This document shows, one piece after another, positions 24,657 to 36,580 of a DNA stretch of 64,000 nt. The notes beneath the pieces were generated by a model. The model ran no database searches, had not been told where the DNA came from, and saw nothing but the letters and a program-made list of their open reading frames with translations. Every line of letters begins with the position of its first letter. The stretch's first letter is position 1. The translations under genes and the position numbers were made by a program. Origin of the DNA: Sitta carolinensis (Eukaryota > Chordata > Aves > Passeriformes > Sittidae); the NCBI GenBank assembly GCA_032173965.1, contig CM063283.1, forward strand, positions 39,863,743-39,927,742, read 5' to 3'.

Positions 24657-27600
24657 TTTTTACTAATATTATTAACTTTCTGACAGCGTAAATCATTTGA
24701 TTGCTTGGAAACATATAACTTAATAATTCTGTGGGTTGTATCCTTCATCTGATGCAGTGATGGAACTGGTGTGTGATCAATGAATGGTATAAATTTGTCA
24801 CTTATTGAATTTTAACAATTCTACATTCCAGATTGCAATCTAATTTTTCAATGAAAAAATACATTAAAAAAAAAATATGTTCTTTGTATTTCCCTAATGT
24901 TATTTTTAATCTACACAGGTATTTTTCTCTTCCTTGCCTCCCCAATATGTTGTGAGTTTTTAAATTGATTTTTGGCATAATGTTCATATTCCGATTGATA
25001 GAAAAATTCTCATGTATAGTGTTTCATGAAATAATGACCATACTGTATTTATAAAGCACTGAATGGAATCTTGCATTTTAAAATTATTTTCTTTTCTAGT
25101 ATTGCTTTAACAGGTAGGTCCATGAGCCCTGTAACTAACAAAAAATAAGTGTCCTATGCATGGATCAAACCACTAGCAGGGATTTATAAATTTATATATA
25201 ATGTTACCGTTAAGGATTTTTGGGTTCAAACTACAATGAAGAGGGCCATAAAGACACACAGTTGGACAAATAAGCATATCTGTACACTAATTAAGCAAGC
25301 TGCATTATGAGCTGATAAGTTTCAGTATTCTAGATAGCCACCTGAAGAAAAAAGTCTTCATTCCCTGACACAGGAGTCTTTAATAAATGCTAAGACAATA
25401 AATGTACATTTTCAGCTTGTACAATTTGAATATCAAACCATTAAGATAATAAACTTAATTAAAAATAATTAAAGTTTAAATTTTACAAGTTTAAATTTAA
25501 GTGTCTTTTGAGACACTAAGGTTTTATTCTTTTGGGGTTTTTACATGTACTAAATAAGATGTATTGTGGAGACCCCTTATCCGGGAAACAGTATCATCAT
25601 AAATCTACAAGTCTTTGTAGTATCTCTATGAACTCTGCAATATTAAATCATAATGAATAGTGTTTCTAACAACAGTATCTTTTATAACCACATTGTTTTA
25701 CATGCAATTTAGTGGCTATTTCCATTAATATTTTACACATTTGCCAGTGTTACAATTTCTCTGACTAATGTAATCTCTCAACATTGAATACTTATACCAG
25801 GGATTTCTGAGGAACTGCAGTGGCTTTTCATCTGATATCTCATCTAGTAACTCCAGCCAAAAGGGCAGTGTTGCACTTACACTTCTTTATAGCTCCTATC
25901 TTCTGTAGGAAGTCTGGAACTACTTCACAGAGAGCTCTGCAGGATGATTTCAGTTTTTCCTTTGAGAAATTTCAAAGATATTTTCCTTCCAATAAGAAAT
26001 TTCTCTATTTTTGTGACACTTTCACCAGGGGTGCACTGTGCCACACATGACAGGGGTACTGTAATATGCTTATGTATGAGATACTGTATTGCTGTTATTG
26101 AGGTTAATCCTTTGGTATTTTTGGATAACACTAAAAATGTGAAGATCTTATTTATGTTTCTTTTTCCCAGTGCTTCCAAATAAATCTTCAATGCCTGCAT
26201 TGGTATGAAATAGACCTAATAGCTTCTTTTAGATATAGAAGGTAGAAATTAACATTTTTCATTTGTGCCAAATTTTTGTTCAGTAACTAAGTTCATCACT
26301 ACTTTTCTCCAAATATTTAGAATTACAAGACAGGTAAATTAACATTTGACTAGGAAAGTTCTCAAGATCATGCTTTCATGCACAGTGTATCAAACTGAAC
26401 CTACTTTCTTTAGTAAGCTTTTGAAACATATTATTTATTAAATCACTCTTCATATTTAGTACATTTGCAAATGAAATTGCATCATGGTTAATAACATATT
26501 TCCATTTCTAATGAAAGACAGTAGTGTTTGTACTGACTAGACAGTTCTCAAGATGCTTGGAACTCTTCTCCCCTTAGTCTTGTCTCAACTACTTTTGTTT
26601 TGCAAGAATTCCTTAGTGGTAAGGGAGTCCGTGGCTCCCATTTTAGCAGTATACGCATAGCCTATCAGACAGGTTACAAGAAGCTGACAGAAATCTGTCT
26701 GACATGCAGGAAAGATAGTGTCTGAACTTTATGGCAGGCCACAGGTGCTAAGGAGAGCAAGGCTAAATTGTGTTCAGCTCAGAATTTCAGAAGGGACATT
26801 CTGACTTGTTAGATAAGAAGGATGGGAAGAGAGATGTGGCTGAAAGAGTAATGGGATGAAATCAGGCTGGAGTAAGGACGGAAGCAATATACAAGGGGGA
26901 TACTCGTTCTATAAGAGGATAAAGAGTTCAGTCAAGGGATGAAATAGGAACACAGGTTTGTTAGTCCCATATATTTTTTAATAACAGGTAATATTATCAC
27001 ATAGGATTATAAACATCTTACAAAAATACAGTGTTTTTTTTAAGACAGTGTTTGCTTCTTTAAGACAGTGTTTGATTATTTGATAACTGCATAGAATGAT
27101 GAAGCAGAATACTGAAGTAGTCTGTGATGGTTTTGATCCAGCTTCAGTAGCAGTGACATGAAACTTGAACAAGTCACATTTGAAAATAAGTACATATAAC
27201 TAATATATAAAGCACACTGAAAATTTCTCAGCTTCCTGGAGGATGGGACTACCCAAACAGCTCCAAAGTAAGCATGTCTTGAGATACGTACAGCATCTGC
27301 TAACCACTTTCTTAGAAAAATATTGAAATAAAGATGGATCTGACAGGAGTTGAAACAGAAGCTGAGACTTGCACATGCTTGATAAAAGCCTACTTTAGAG
27401 TGAAATGTTTTACAGAGAACTTAAGATAATACCTTTAAATTTTGATGCATTTGGTTCAATGCATCTTTAAAATATTTAATACAAGTTGCTGCAGGCATCA
27501 TCGGACCAAATTGACAGACGAACCACACAGATGACAGCAATTACGGGATGGATATTTCTCAGGATAATAACAATAATGACAGCAAGTTATTTCTTACTGT

Positions 27601-27849
27601 ATGGAGTAACTCTAGGGATAGGTATAAAGGGAAAACAGGTGGGATGGAAAAAGTATTTCATAACTTCATGACTTAAAAGCTAGTTATCCAGATTCTTGAT
27701 ATATTCTGTGATTCAAACTATAACCTTAGAACCAATCTTTCAATTATCCTACTGCCAAACAGAGGAAACTTAATGTGGTGTGTCTTTGCTTAGCTTCAAG
27801 AAAAGATTACAGATTTAATCACTATGCAAATCTAAGAAATAAAAAATAT
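24657..27849. other. AT-rich unique DNA
   Basis: No CR1, LTR or exon is recognised. Short frames near 25820-26200 occur on both strands over the same bases, which argues against coding. One 20-bp tandem duplication is listed separately. Confidence 0.6.
27041..27080. repeat. 20-bp tandem duplication
   Basis: Two adjacent 20-bp units starting TAAGACAGTGTTTG match at 18 of 20 positions. Confidence 0.85.
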
Positions 27850-28079
27850 TGTACTGGATCTGGCTGGGATGGAGCTAATTACTTTTATCATAGCCTGTAA
27901 GGTGCTGTGGTTTGGATTTGTGATGAAAACTGTGGATAACACACTCTATTTTTGCTGTTGCTGAACAATCCCTGCACAGAATCAAAGGGAAATTTTTTGC
28001 TATTTTCCACTCTGCCCCACAAGTAAGGAGGCTGCCTGTGGGGTGTAGTGAATCATAAGGGAGAGGCAAGCAAGAGATG
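27850..28079 (+). mobile_element. ERVL-type LTR, 5' fragment
   Basis: The start TGTACTGGATCTGGCTGGGA matches the common avian ERVL LTR start (TGTCCTGG-TT--GGCTGGGA). It is followed in order by GAGCTAATT, GTGCTGTGGTTTGGATTTG, GATAACACACTC and TTGCTGTTGCTGA blocks, then the GGAGGCTG block. The part with the TATA box, polyadenylation site and U5 is missing, so only about 230 bp remain. No target duplication can be defined because the 3' end is lost. Confidence 0.7.
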
Positions 28080-30351
28080 TTACCTGAAAAAAAATTGCTG
28101 AAAACCTGAGAGAAAAATTAACACCAATTTTCTCCTACAACATTTTAAAATAGATAATTTAGGCAGAGTTTTACACTGATTGAAGGAATGATGAGTTCAG
28201 AGTTGCAAATTCCTTAGTGTATTTTGAGATTCTCTTTAGGCATACTGGTTTGTGCCAGTCACATATTATGCCCAGTAAGTCAAATTGCAGACTAGCACTT
28301 TGTCACTCTTTTACCATGATCAGTCAGAAAATACTTTTTACACAATTTTCATCCTTTTTTCCCTTAAGCAATTTAGTATTTGAAGTTCTCTTAAAGTAGA
28401 ATTAACTATAAAATTAAAATTATAAACCTAACTGTAAAAAAATGGAACTGCAAATTGTGCATGGTACAGAGCCAGGATGACAGTGTTGTGTAGATACTTC
28501 TGCATGTGTTCCTTCATTCTACTTAGAATTTACAGCTCCATCTGCTTAGATTGGTTTTCAGATGCTAATGACTAGGAAGTTTTCACAGGAAAAGTTACTT
28601 ACTCTTTTTTCAGTCTTCGCACTTAAAATTTCAATCACAGATATTCTTCTATAGACTTCCTTCCAGTAAATTTACCAGTATACATATATGAAATGTGACT
28701 GTATTACTTTCACTCCAGACATCTTCTCTTTGTAACAAAAAGACATGGAAGGCACCCACAGATTTTTTTTTTTTTTTTCTATCTCTTGTAGTCTCTGTAG
28801 GCATTCTTTCCATTATCTGGAGAAGAATATCTTTGGTGCAACAGAAATTGCTATCTCTGCAGCTGGCATACATCAGTTTTCAGGACCCTTAGCATTTTCC
28901 TTAAATTAGAACTTTTTTATTTTTTTAATTCCTGTGACCTAAAAATGCAGTACACTGAAAAACTCCTTGTCTTTTAATTATTATTTAAGTATTAAGAATA
29001 ATACTCAATTTTTATTCTAGAATTAAATGATTACTAAAAAATAATACTGATGATCTATTTTAGATAAGAACTAGCAAAACAGATCTAAAAGATTATGTAT
29101 CCAATCTTTTGGGAATTTTATGTCACCTAAAGTACATGGAGGCCATTCTCTACAATCTGTTTCCTGAATTATTTTTCAGTATCTTGGTGTCTGCTTCAGA
29201 ATGCTATGGAATTGTTCATTCTACAGTTTTAAATAGCTCATCTATTTTCCAGATACCATTTGAAATAGAGCCCCTGTGGTCCAGGAAAGACAGAATAATA
29301 TATTTTGAACTAGAATGTCGACTATCAGAGAGTTCTGACAGCAGCATGCAAAATAATACAGTGAAAAACTCTTTCACCTTCACCTGTTTCCTCTTGAGGT
29401 GATCAGCAAGAACTCATTAACAGAACTTCCCATACCATTTTGTAAGTGTTGCTCCAAGAGTCTATGCTGAGGTTTTAATAGGAGTTTCATCTAAAAAGAA
29501 AAGGAAAAAGATGCTTGAAAGATGAATAGTAAAAGTCTAACTTTTTTTGTCAGTATAACGATACTGTATTGCAAAGTTTATGTGACATATAGAGGTAAAA
29601 ACTGTATGTACTTAAATAATTAGAGTATATCCCTGTGGTGTATGTATCCCTGTACAGTTTACCTAAGGGATGGAAACACTTCACTACAGTCCGTGTCACT
29701 AGTAAACACCCATTTAAAAGCTGTTGGAATTTTAAGAAAATGTGGTTAAAGTACATAACCAAGCTGAAGTCCATGTCAAAATATAGGTCAATGAGCTAAA
29801 TTTAGGACTCAGTTTCTTTTTAAAAGACAGTATGTGTTCAAGGCCAGAATGAGGATAGAATTTCGATGTTCCAAGGTTTTGCAAATTGTTGTCACAACAT
29901 CATAACCACAGGGTTTAGAAGTGTAAAAATAATTACTCTTATCCTGAAGCTATTAATACGTTGGACTAAAATTTCATTATGATGGATAATGGCAGGCTGA
30001 TTTTTACCTTTGAAGAAACAGAAATTTAAGAGAGACTCCAGTCATCTTTGGACCTAATCCCAATTCATAAACTGTTTCTGGTACTGTTCTTGAAATTCAT
30101 CCCTTTTAGAAAAAAGCTATTAGATTCATCCATGGGTTAGAACTTTTATATCTGATTTACAGATGTCTGACTTTTTAAATTAACTTCCCTTGAAGAATGA
30201 AACTTTAAAAAGATAATAATCTCAATTTGAAGAAAGTCCTGTGTCTGTTCTTAAAACAGTTGAATCTTCTCAAATACAGCAGAATTTATCTGGTGTATTC
30301 AGGTATGATTAGTACTTAACAAAATACCTGAAATTTATGTTAAAGACCTTT
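28080..30351. other. AT-rich unique DNA
   Basis: Apart from a 16-base poly(T) run at 28763-28778, nothing is recognised. Frames of 60-97 codons have no motif. Confidence 0.6.
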
Positions 30352-31402
30352 TGTCCTAGTTTGGCCTGATTGGCTAATTTTTAATATTGACAAGTGATTA
30401 AACCAATGAAAAGGGTGGGCATGGCTCTTTTGAACACACATTTTAGCATGAGAATGCTGGAAGTGGGTAATTCTGGTTTCCAGTGAGGTCGGTCCCTTTG
30501 TGTGGGCAGGCTAAGCCGAGCTCCCCTTCCCTGCCACCCTCCCCACAGCTGGGCAGGGAAGGGAGGAGAAAGCCAAGGGCAGACGGTCCACAGCTGCTGA
30601 CACCTAGCCAACATGAGCCCTGCAGAGCCCTGGGAGCAGCCACAGCCCACACAGCCCGCTGGGGAGCGGGTGGGTGAGCTCGGCTGCTAGGAAGGAGAAG
30701 GTAGGCTGGCAATCATAGCTTCCCTCTTCGGCCACAGCCCATGCAGAGAGCTGGAATTGAGCGCAGTAGGCAGCAGGTCAGGCCTCCTGAACTCCCTTGG
30801 CCCGGCTACTGCCTTTGTTAACTCTTTCAGTGCACAGATGGGACCTGAAAAGCCTCCATCCTCTCCTGAGTAAGAGCAAGGATAAAGTGAAGACACATAA
30901 GGAGACTTCATGATGGCATCAAGGTCAGTAACAAAGGAGTAATGCCCCAGAAGGAAGAAAGATGAGGAGTTTCTTCATTTTTTCAGGTTGAAAATCTTTG
31001 TAAGCTATGGTGATGAACTATAACATATTGAGATATTTCCTTTAAACCATACAGAAGTATGGCAAGATGGAAAGTTCAAATTATAGACCTGAGTAAAAGA
31101 ATGCAGTTTTAAAGTGAGCTTATGTTGAAGTGGCTGTGATTCCATAAGTTCGAACAGAGAGATGAAGTGATAAAGGCTCTTCCCCTGAGAGAGGAAGAAG
31201 AAGAGAATCTCTGTTCCCGGAGATGATGATGATCTTAAAAATAGATAAGGAGAACCTTTGCTTATGAGTAGTTCGTGTTTAAAAATAAAACCCCATACAT
31301 CAACCTGGCCCAAAGGTACAGCTATAGAATGGCTGTGAGCATGGGAGGACCTTCACGACGAAGATTTTCCAGGTGGCTATTGATTGTGAAGGTTGACACC
31401 AC

Positions 31403-31408
31403 AGGAGT
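31403..31408. repeat. Possible diverged target duplication (left)
   Basis: CAGGAG precedes the middle LTR, and CAAGAA (32462-32467) follows it. Four of six bases match and both mismatches are A/G transitions, which fits an old 6-bp duplication but does not prove it. Confidence 0.4.
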
Positions 31409-31980
31409 GTTATGGTATGTATTTTTTCATTCTATTGGTTTATTATTAATGGTTTTAATGTTGATGGTTTGTTCTGGTGTTCCCTCATGTGTATCCCCAA
31501 ATTTGTTTATCCTTGAAAGCTGTATCCTTCCCTAAGCTACCCTTTATGGCAATCACCTCCCTTTGTTCCAGACCCTTCCCTATCAATCATTGTTTCCCTG
31601 CCCCTTGTTCTGGTCCCTTCCATGTCACTCCTGCCTTGAGCCAATCCTTCCAGTGTCCCCCCTGGGCATTCCTGGGGAGTTCCCTATCCTGACACCCCAC
31701 TGGGACATGTGACCTGTTCTGCCCCCACCTTCTGTCCTTGGCCTCAGGCCAGTGCCCTGACCCTCCTCACCCCACCCCTGACACTTCCCCACTGGTTTAG
31801 GATTTGTACCCACCCCAGAATTGCTGCAGTTTTTAAACCTGTGCCCAGCAGTGCTCAGGGCTCTCCTGTTCATGACCCCTTCAGCTCCAATAAACCTCTC
31901 TGCTGGAATCTCTACAGAGCCTCCTCCTTCTCCTTTACCCGACTCCTGATGTGGCTGGCAGACCCTGCACTGTAGAGCAA

Positions 31981-31986
31981 GAGGCT
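31981..31986. repeat. Target site duplication GAGGCT, left copy
   Basis: GAGGCT is directly before the inner LTR and repeated exactly at 32354-32359 directly after it. Confidence 0.85.
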
Positions 31987-32353
31987 TGTTGGGGCCAGCG
32001 GGAGACAAGCAATACTCTATATGAATGATCAGCAGGTCTCGACTTTATTCTGTTAGTCACATCTTTTATACACTCAGTAATGAAGCTCATACATAGTGCA
32101 AAAGAAAGCTCATTATTGGTTACTCATGTCAACACCAACTCCTCCTAAGTTTTCATTCTTGTGGTTAGAGAAAGCATTCTGATCATTCTTTACCCATCAC
32201 AATATCCTGTTGTTTTTGTAACAATCACTCACAAGGGCACAGTGCTCTTGTCAGCCTCAGGATTAAGCTAACTGAGTCTTAAATTTAGTTAGTTCTACAT
32301 CTGTAAGGTACTGTAAATCAACATGTCCCTTGTTCTCTAACCACTCTTCCACA
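31987..32353 (-). mobile_element. Inner solo LTR, 367 bp, ERVK/alpharetrovirus-like layout
   Basis: On the minus strand it starts TGTGGAAGAG and ends GGCCCCAACA. A perfect 6-bp duplication (GAGGCT) flanks it. A TATA box (TATAAAAG) lies at 32063-32070 and an AATAAA signal at 32044-32049, only about 15 bases further on, so the R region must be short, as in avian alpharetroviruses and related class II elements. It interrupts the middle LTR in the opposite orientation, so it is the youngest of the three. No internal viral sequence remains. Confidence 0.85.
32063..32070 (-). promoter_or_regulatory. TATA box of the inner LTR
   Basis: TATAAAAG on the minus strand, followed closely by AATAAA (32044-32049). 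It is the presumed core promoter of the original provirus. Confidence 0.6.
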
Positions 32354-32359
32354 GAGGCT
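32354..32359. repeat. Target site duplication GAGGCT, right copy
   Basis: Exact match to 31981-31986. The pre-insertion sequence then reads on into the CTAAAGGTTCAGCCG block of the middle LTR. Confidence 0.85.
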
Positions 32360-32603
32360 CTAAAGGTTCAGCCGTTGGTAAAACCCCAAACCATGGCTGT
32401 TCCACACCTGGTACAGTGCCACTGTCCTCTGAGCTAGCCCAGGCTTCAGTGGGCTGCATCACAAGAAAATTGTTTTCTTGTGGGGGGATTTTTCCATAGC
32501 AAACGAGAGATGCTCCTTTGTCTCAGGGAACTGAAGAAAAATTATTTTAGAATTGGAAAACTGATGGAGAATTCTGGGTGTGATTTTCTGTAAGTTGTCA
32601 ATA

Positions 32604-32621
32604 AGAAAGAAAGAAAGAAAG
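32604..32621. repeat. AAAG microsatellite
   Basis: Four to five AAAG units inside the 3' part of the outer LTR. Seen directly. Confidence 0.85.
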
Positions 32622-32781
32622 TGTGGGGAGGTAAGAGAAGTGTTCTGAAGGTTTCATTCTGATCCTGTTTTTTTAACCTTTTAGTGTTAGTTAATAAAGT
32701 CTTTTGTTGATTTCACGTTGTAGCATACTGTGCTCTTGATTGTGAAATTTCAAATTGGCAAAGCAAAACTGCTACACAAAT

Positions 32782-32805
32782 TGGTGTTTCTGCCTGGTTT
32801 CGAAC
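32782..32805 (+). other. Retroviral primer-binding site complementary to tRNA-Val
   Basis: TGGTGTTTCTGCCTGGTTTC, followed by GAAC, is the reverse complement of the 3' end of tRNA-Val including CCA and the T-arm, with two apparent C-to-T changes over 24 bases. It lies three bases after the ACACA end of the outer LTR, the standard place for minus-strand priming. Downstream there is no recognisable gag, so the provirus is truncated. Confidence 0.75.
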
Positions 32806-35800
32806 TGAAATCATGACGCCTTTATGTGTTTAAACTACAACTAAATTTGCTTGTTCAAATGAAACATTGATATAATTAGTCAGTGCATTCAAAAAAGAAA
32901 ACCAAAAACACCTGTGCCATAGAAACTGCAAAACTAGATGTTTTCAAGCAGTAGGTTTATTAGTAGTGTAAGTAGAGATAACATAATTTTCTCTTTATTT
33001 AAGTCTGGTTACCAGAGTGCTGTGCATTTCTTAGAAGTTCCTTCATAGAAAGCAATGATTTCTCATTCTTACATTGATCTATTACATAAAAAGACATTTA
33101 AATTAAAAGATTTTCAATGGAGACTTCAAGAAATCATTCAATATTCTTTGCAAGTACAGCCTCTAATTTTCCATTCTTAGATAAGATTTTTAACTGCATT
33201 CTCCAAGACAAACTTCTCAAAACTAGACTGTAGACAAGCACAAGTTATGGGGTTCAAATTAAGAGTAACTGCATGGAATCTTATGCAATATAGGTTAGAC
33301 TAAATATTTTAGTGATCTTTTCTGGTCTGATAATCCAGAAAAGATGAAATTTTGAGGTTTTAATTTTATTCCTCATTATGAACTTACGTTCTAGAAAAAC
33401 ACTGGAAAAGCATTGGTAGCAGAAAATAAAAAAAAACCAAACTTTAAAATATTATTTTTCTGTTATTTGGTAGTTAAGACTATTCCCATGTTTCTAGCTA
33501 AATGATCTTAGCATTTTATATATTTTAAAGAAAATTATTTTATTCCTTTTTTCCTTTTCCTCACTCACGAAAGCATTTTGTATTCATTCTCAAAATTAGG
33601 CTGGCAGTTTTTGCAAGTGCGTAAGAGTCTAAGCCCTTTAATGATGCTGGAATGTGTTATGTGATTTTTGAAAGGGGAAAATTAACAATAGAATACAATT
33701 AATATTAGGTAACAATTAGGTGGTGTTCATTGACAGACAAATTTGGGCAAATAGTCTGGTATTCAGCTTGTTTAATAACAGCAGATAGTTGCACAATTAG
33801 GACTGTGGTTACTCAGATCCCATAATTCAGTTAGCAAATGCCAGTAACATATGGGAATTATAGATGGGAGCTAGAAAGTTCAAATTTATTTGTTATAAGA
33901 TTCTATGATTCTGATGCAGTTGGTGTGAATTTCATATTTGCAGTTTACTGCAAGCTTTGTTATTTGCACTTTCTTTTATCCAAGTGTCCAGCCATATGAG
34001 AAAAGAACAATCTGCCTGTGCCAATGCAGTATGTAGGCTTTGCTATCTACCTACTTAAATGTAATGGCCATTGATTTCCTTTATGAGAGGCTCTGATTTT
34101 TCATAATACATGTAAGGTAGTATACCAATTCTGTACTTATTTAAAGCCCTGTGCCTAAACAGACCATCCTGAATAGATTGTTGGCTCAATACCATGACAG
34201 TATTGTACTTAGGGCAGGAAAATTTAGCTGATTGGAACCTTATTTGTACAACCCCAGGAGTCCAAGACAAGCAGAAAGTCATTCTTAACAATAACTATTC
34301 TCTTTTAACATATTCAGCAAAAATGATGGACCATCTATTCAGGGTCTACAGAAATAAAAAATCTGAATGCTAACGGTTACATTTCCCCTACCCTCCCTCT
34401 GCATCCTCCTCCCCCTTTTTTTTTCTTTTTCTTTATGCATAAAGAAGTTGTGTGTCAAGGAGAAATTTCACATCTGTCTGAAACTCATGTTATCCCATTA
34501 AGCAGAAAAAAAATTTGTGTAAGGGGAAGGACTGGAGCAGTCTTAATGGAAGAAATAGCTGTTAGATTGAGTCCAAGTGGGGAAAACTTCAAATTACTGG
34601 TTGATATAGTGAGCCAATAATCCTGTTTATAAACATATTTGTCAACAATTTAGGCAGCTGACACTGTAAAACCAAATGCATCTGAGCTTCTTAATATGAT
34701 CCATACATCACAGTACAAATTGCTGGACTTCTAAGAGTGAGTTACAAACCTACTTCTTTGCTTGCTTTCTCTTAGGAAACTAGTTTATTGCAGTCTGGAA
34801 ATAAATATGGTTTATTTTAGAGATTTTTCTTATTGCAATTTGCCATTGATACAATGGAGATGTGAAAGCTGACAGAGGAATTCTGTGGATGGCTGCAAAG
34901 CCAATATTTACTTCTCTGTGGCAAAAATAAAAAAATGCTTTGCCACTTTAAACAGTCCCTTTATTCTCCAAATTGTGTATTAAATCATCGAGTCAGTGAT
35001 GCCATCTGTCTTACCACTCTGAATCTTTCATGTCTTGCAATGTAAAAATAGCTTACTATAGATATATTTCAAAAATCTAATGTATTTTTTTTAAAAAAAG
35101 CTAAATATTTGTAATGATGTCTTCAGCTGATTGAATTTATAAAGTTCTGATCTTGTACTCCTTCCAATTAACTGAAAATCCATTTCTGAATAATATTTAA
35201 TTTGTGTCCTGCTACACTCATACATGGCAAAGGCACAAGGTACAAGGTTGTACATGTTCAATTTCAAAGATGCAGTGTAGGTTTCAAGTCACCTTAAAAC
35301 TGTTGGTCACTTCAAATATTTTGCCTTCTAATCTATTTGCATCATGCTAGATTTTTCATTCTATGCTCAGAATTTCCAGTCATACTGGTGAAAGAGGTGG
35401 GTGCAAGGGAACAAAGTCATAATTCTTAACCCTTAGTTTAGCTTTTCTTGAGGCAATGGCACTGTGGAGGATACCTCAGTCCCTACCTTTTAGCAGTGAT
35501 TCTTGTTGAACAAGAATGGAAGGATATCTGTAAGACAGAATCCTGCAGTCTTTCAGCATAATAATTCTTAGTGAAGATTCCTAAATTAGGGGCCACACCT
35601 GCTCATTTCAGATAGTCTATGAATTCCCAATTGCAAAGGACATTCCAATATGGAGATTAATCTATTAAACTTATTAAATAAAAATAAAAAGTGGATAACA
35701 TTGGACATAGATAAATTATGTCAGGAAACTTGGTGTTAGTAGGGGATTTCGTACATAGCAGATGTGTATAAGTGCCAGAACATGTTTTATGATATGTAAC

Positions 35801-36269
35801 TTCATTTCTGGTTACAGAGCACCAGTTCCTTTCTCAAGAAAACTTAAAAATCATTGCTATTTGATATCACTCAGAGCTTGATCTCTGCAAGCTCAGTATA
35901 AAAACTACTGCCTACATCTCTACTTTAAAGAAAGTTGTGGAAGATCAAGCACTGATAATCCACTGTGCTTAGCCAATGTTAGCTTAATTGCTGAGCGCAG
36001 TTTTGCTTCTATCAGCAGGCTCTCCCAGAAATATTGCCAAAGCTCTGATCAGAGGCCATCAGCTGCAAGAGACCATTTTCAGGGGGAAGAATGATTACAA
36101 CAAGGTTTGGCTCCCATAAAGAATACTGTTTTGTTGGACTGCATTATCATAACAATATTAGAAACATTTTACTAGAAAAAAAAATTGCACAAAATTGTTC
36201 TTTACTACACCTCACCTATCTTAGTAGATAAACACGACTCTTTCAACAATCCCATCTTCCACAAAAATT
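32806..36269. other. AT-rich unique DNA
   Basis: No repeat family or exon is recognised. A pyrimidine-rich stretch lies at 34380-34436. Frames at 34055-34291 (minus) and 34435-34620 (plus) have no motif. Confidence 0.6.
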
Positions 36270-36580
36270 TAAAATCATAGAATATCCTGAGTTGAGAGGG
36301 ACCCACAAAAATCATCCAGTCCAACTCCTGGTTTTGCACAGGACCATCCCCAAGAGTCACACCATGTTCCTGAGAGCATTGTCCAAGCACTTTTTGAACT
36401 TTTTCAGGCTTAACACTTCCCACTCCCCTCTTTCCTGGGGAGCTCAACCAGTGCCCAACCTCCATTTGGATGAAAAACATTTTCCTAGTATCCAGCCTTA
36501 ACCTCCCCCAATACTGAATCATGCTGTTCCCTTGGATGCTATCGCTGGTCATCAGAGAGAAGTGATCAGCTCCTGCCCCA
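36270..36580 (-). mobile_element. CR1 LINE, 3' end, minus strand
   Basis: In plus-strand reading it starts with the inverted tail AAAATCATAGAATATCC. It then shows the reverse complement of typical CR1 3' blocks: AGTCCAACTCCTGG, CCCCAAGAGTCACACCATG, TGAGAGCATTGTCCAAGC, AGCTCAACCAGTGCCCAACC and GGTCATCAGAGAGAAGTGATC. It is 5'-truncated at about 36580. The 140-codon minus frame (36205-36627) reads through this untranslated region and is not a protein gene. Confidence 0.9.

Larger units (their letters stand above)
31409..32461 (+). mobile_element. Middle LTR, same family as the 8.6-kb LTR, interrupted by an inner LTR
   Basis: It begins TGTTATGGTATG and ends GCTGCATCA. Without the insertion at 31987-32353 and its duplicated 6 bp it is about 680 bp. 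Blocks shared with the minus-strand LTR at 8649-9566 run from TGTGTATCCCCAAATT (about 31489) through the C-rich segment. They resume after the inner LTR with AGGTTCAGCCG, CCATGGCTGTTCC, ACCTGGTACAGTGCC and GAGCTAGCCCAGGCTTC. An AATAAA signal lies at 31889-31894. This copy lacks the CpG-rich block of its relative, having instead about 80 bases of AT-rich sequence at its 5' end. Both strands have frames of 70-130 codons here with no retroviral protein motif. Confidence 0.75.
30352..32778 (+). mobile_element. Outer LTR of a tRNA-Val-primed endogenous retrovirus, split by nested LTRs
   Basis: The 3' boundary is firm. An AATAAA signal lies at 32693-32698, then about 80 bases of U5-like sequence ending ACACA at 32778, then three bases and a primer-binding site. 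The 5' boundary is inferred from TGTCCTAGTTTGGCCTGATT at 30352, an LTR-like start. Removing the insertion at 31409-32461 leaves about 1.37 kb. The first part (30480-30860) is GC-rich. No polypurine tract precedes 30352, so this would be a 5' LTR, with the proviral body lost beyond about 32810. The left boundary is the uncertain part. The segment 30352-31408 could instead belong to a different element. Confidence 0.55.

Noticed and set aside
24554..24748. Asn/Asp-rich minus-strand frame
   Set aside because: Translation of the ATT/ATC microsatellite.
33890..33925. A possible CR1 tail (ATTCTATGATTCTG)
   Set aside because: Only about 14 bases match, with no upstream CR1 sequence, so chance cannot be excluded.
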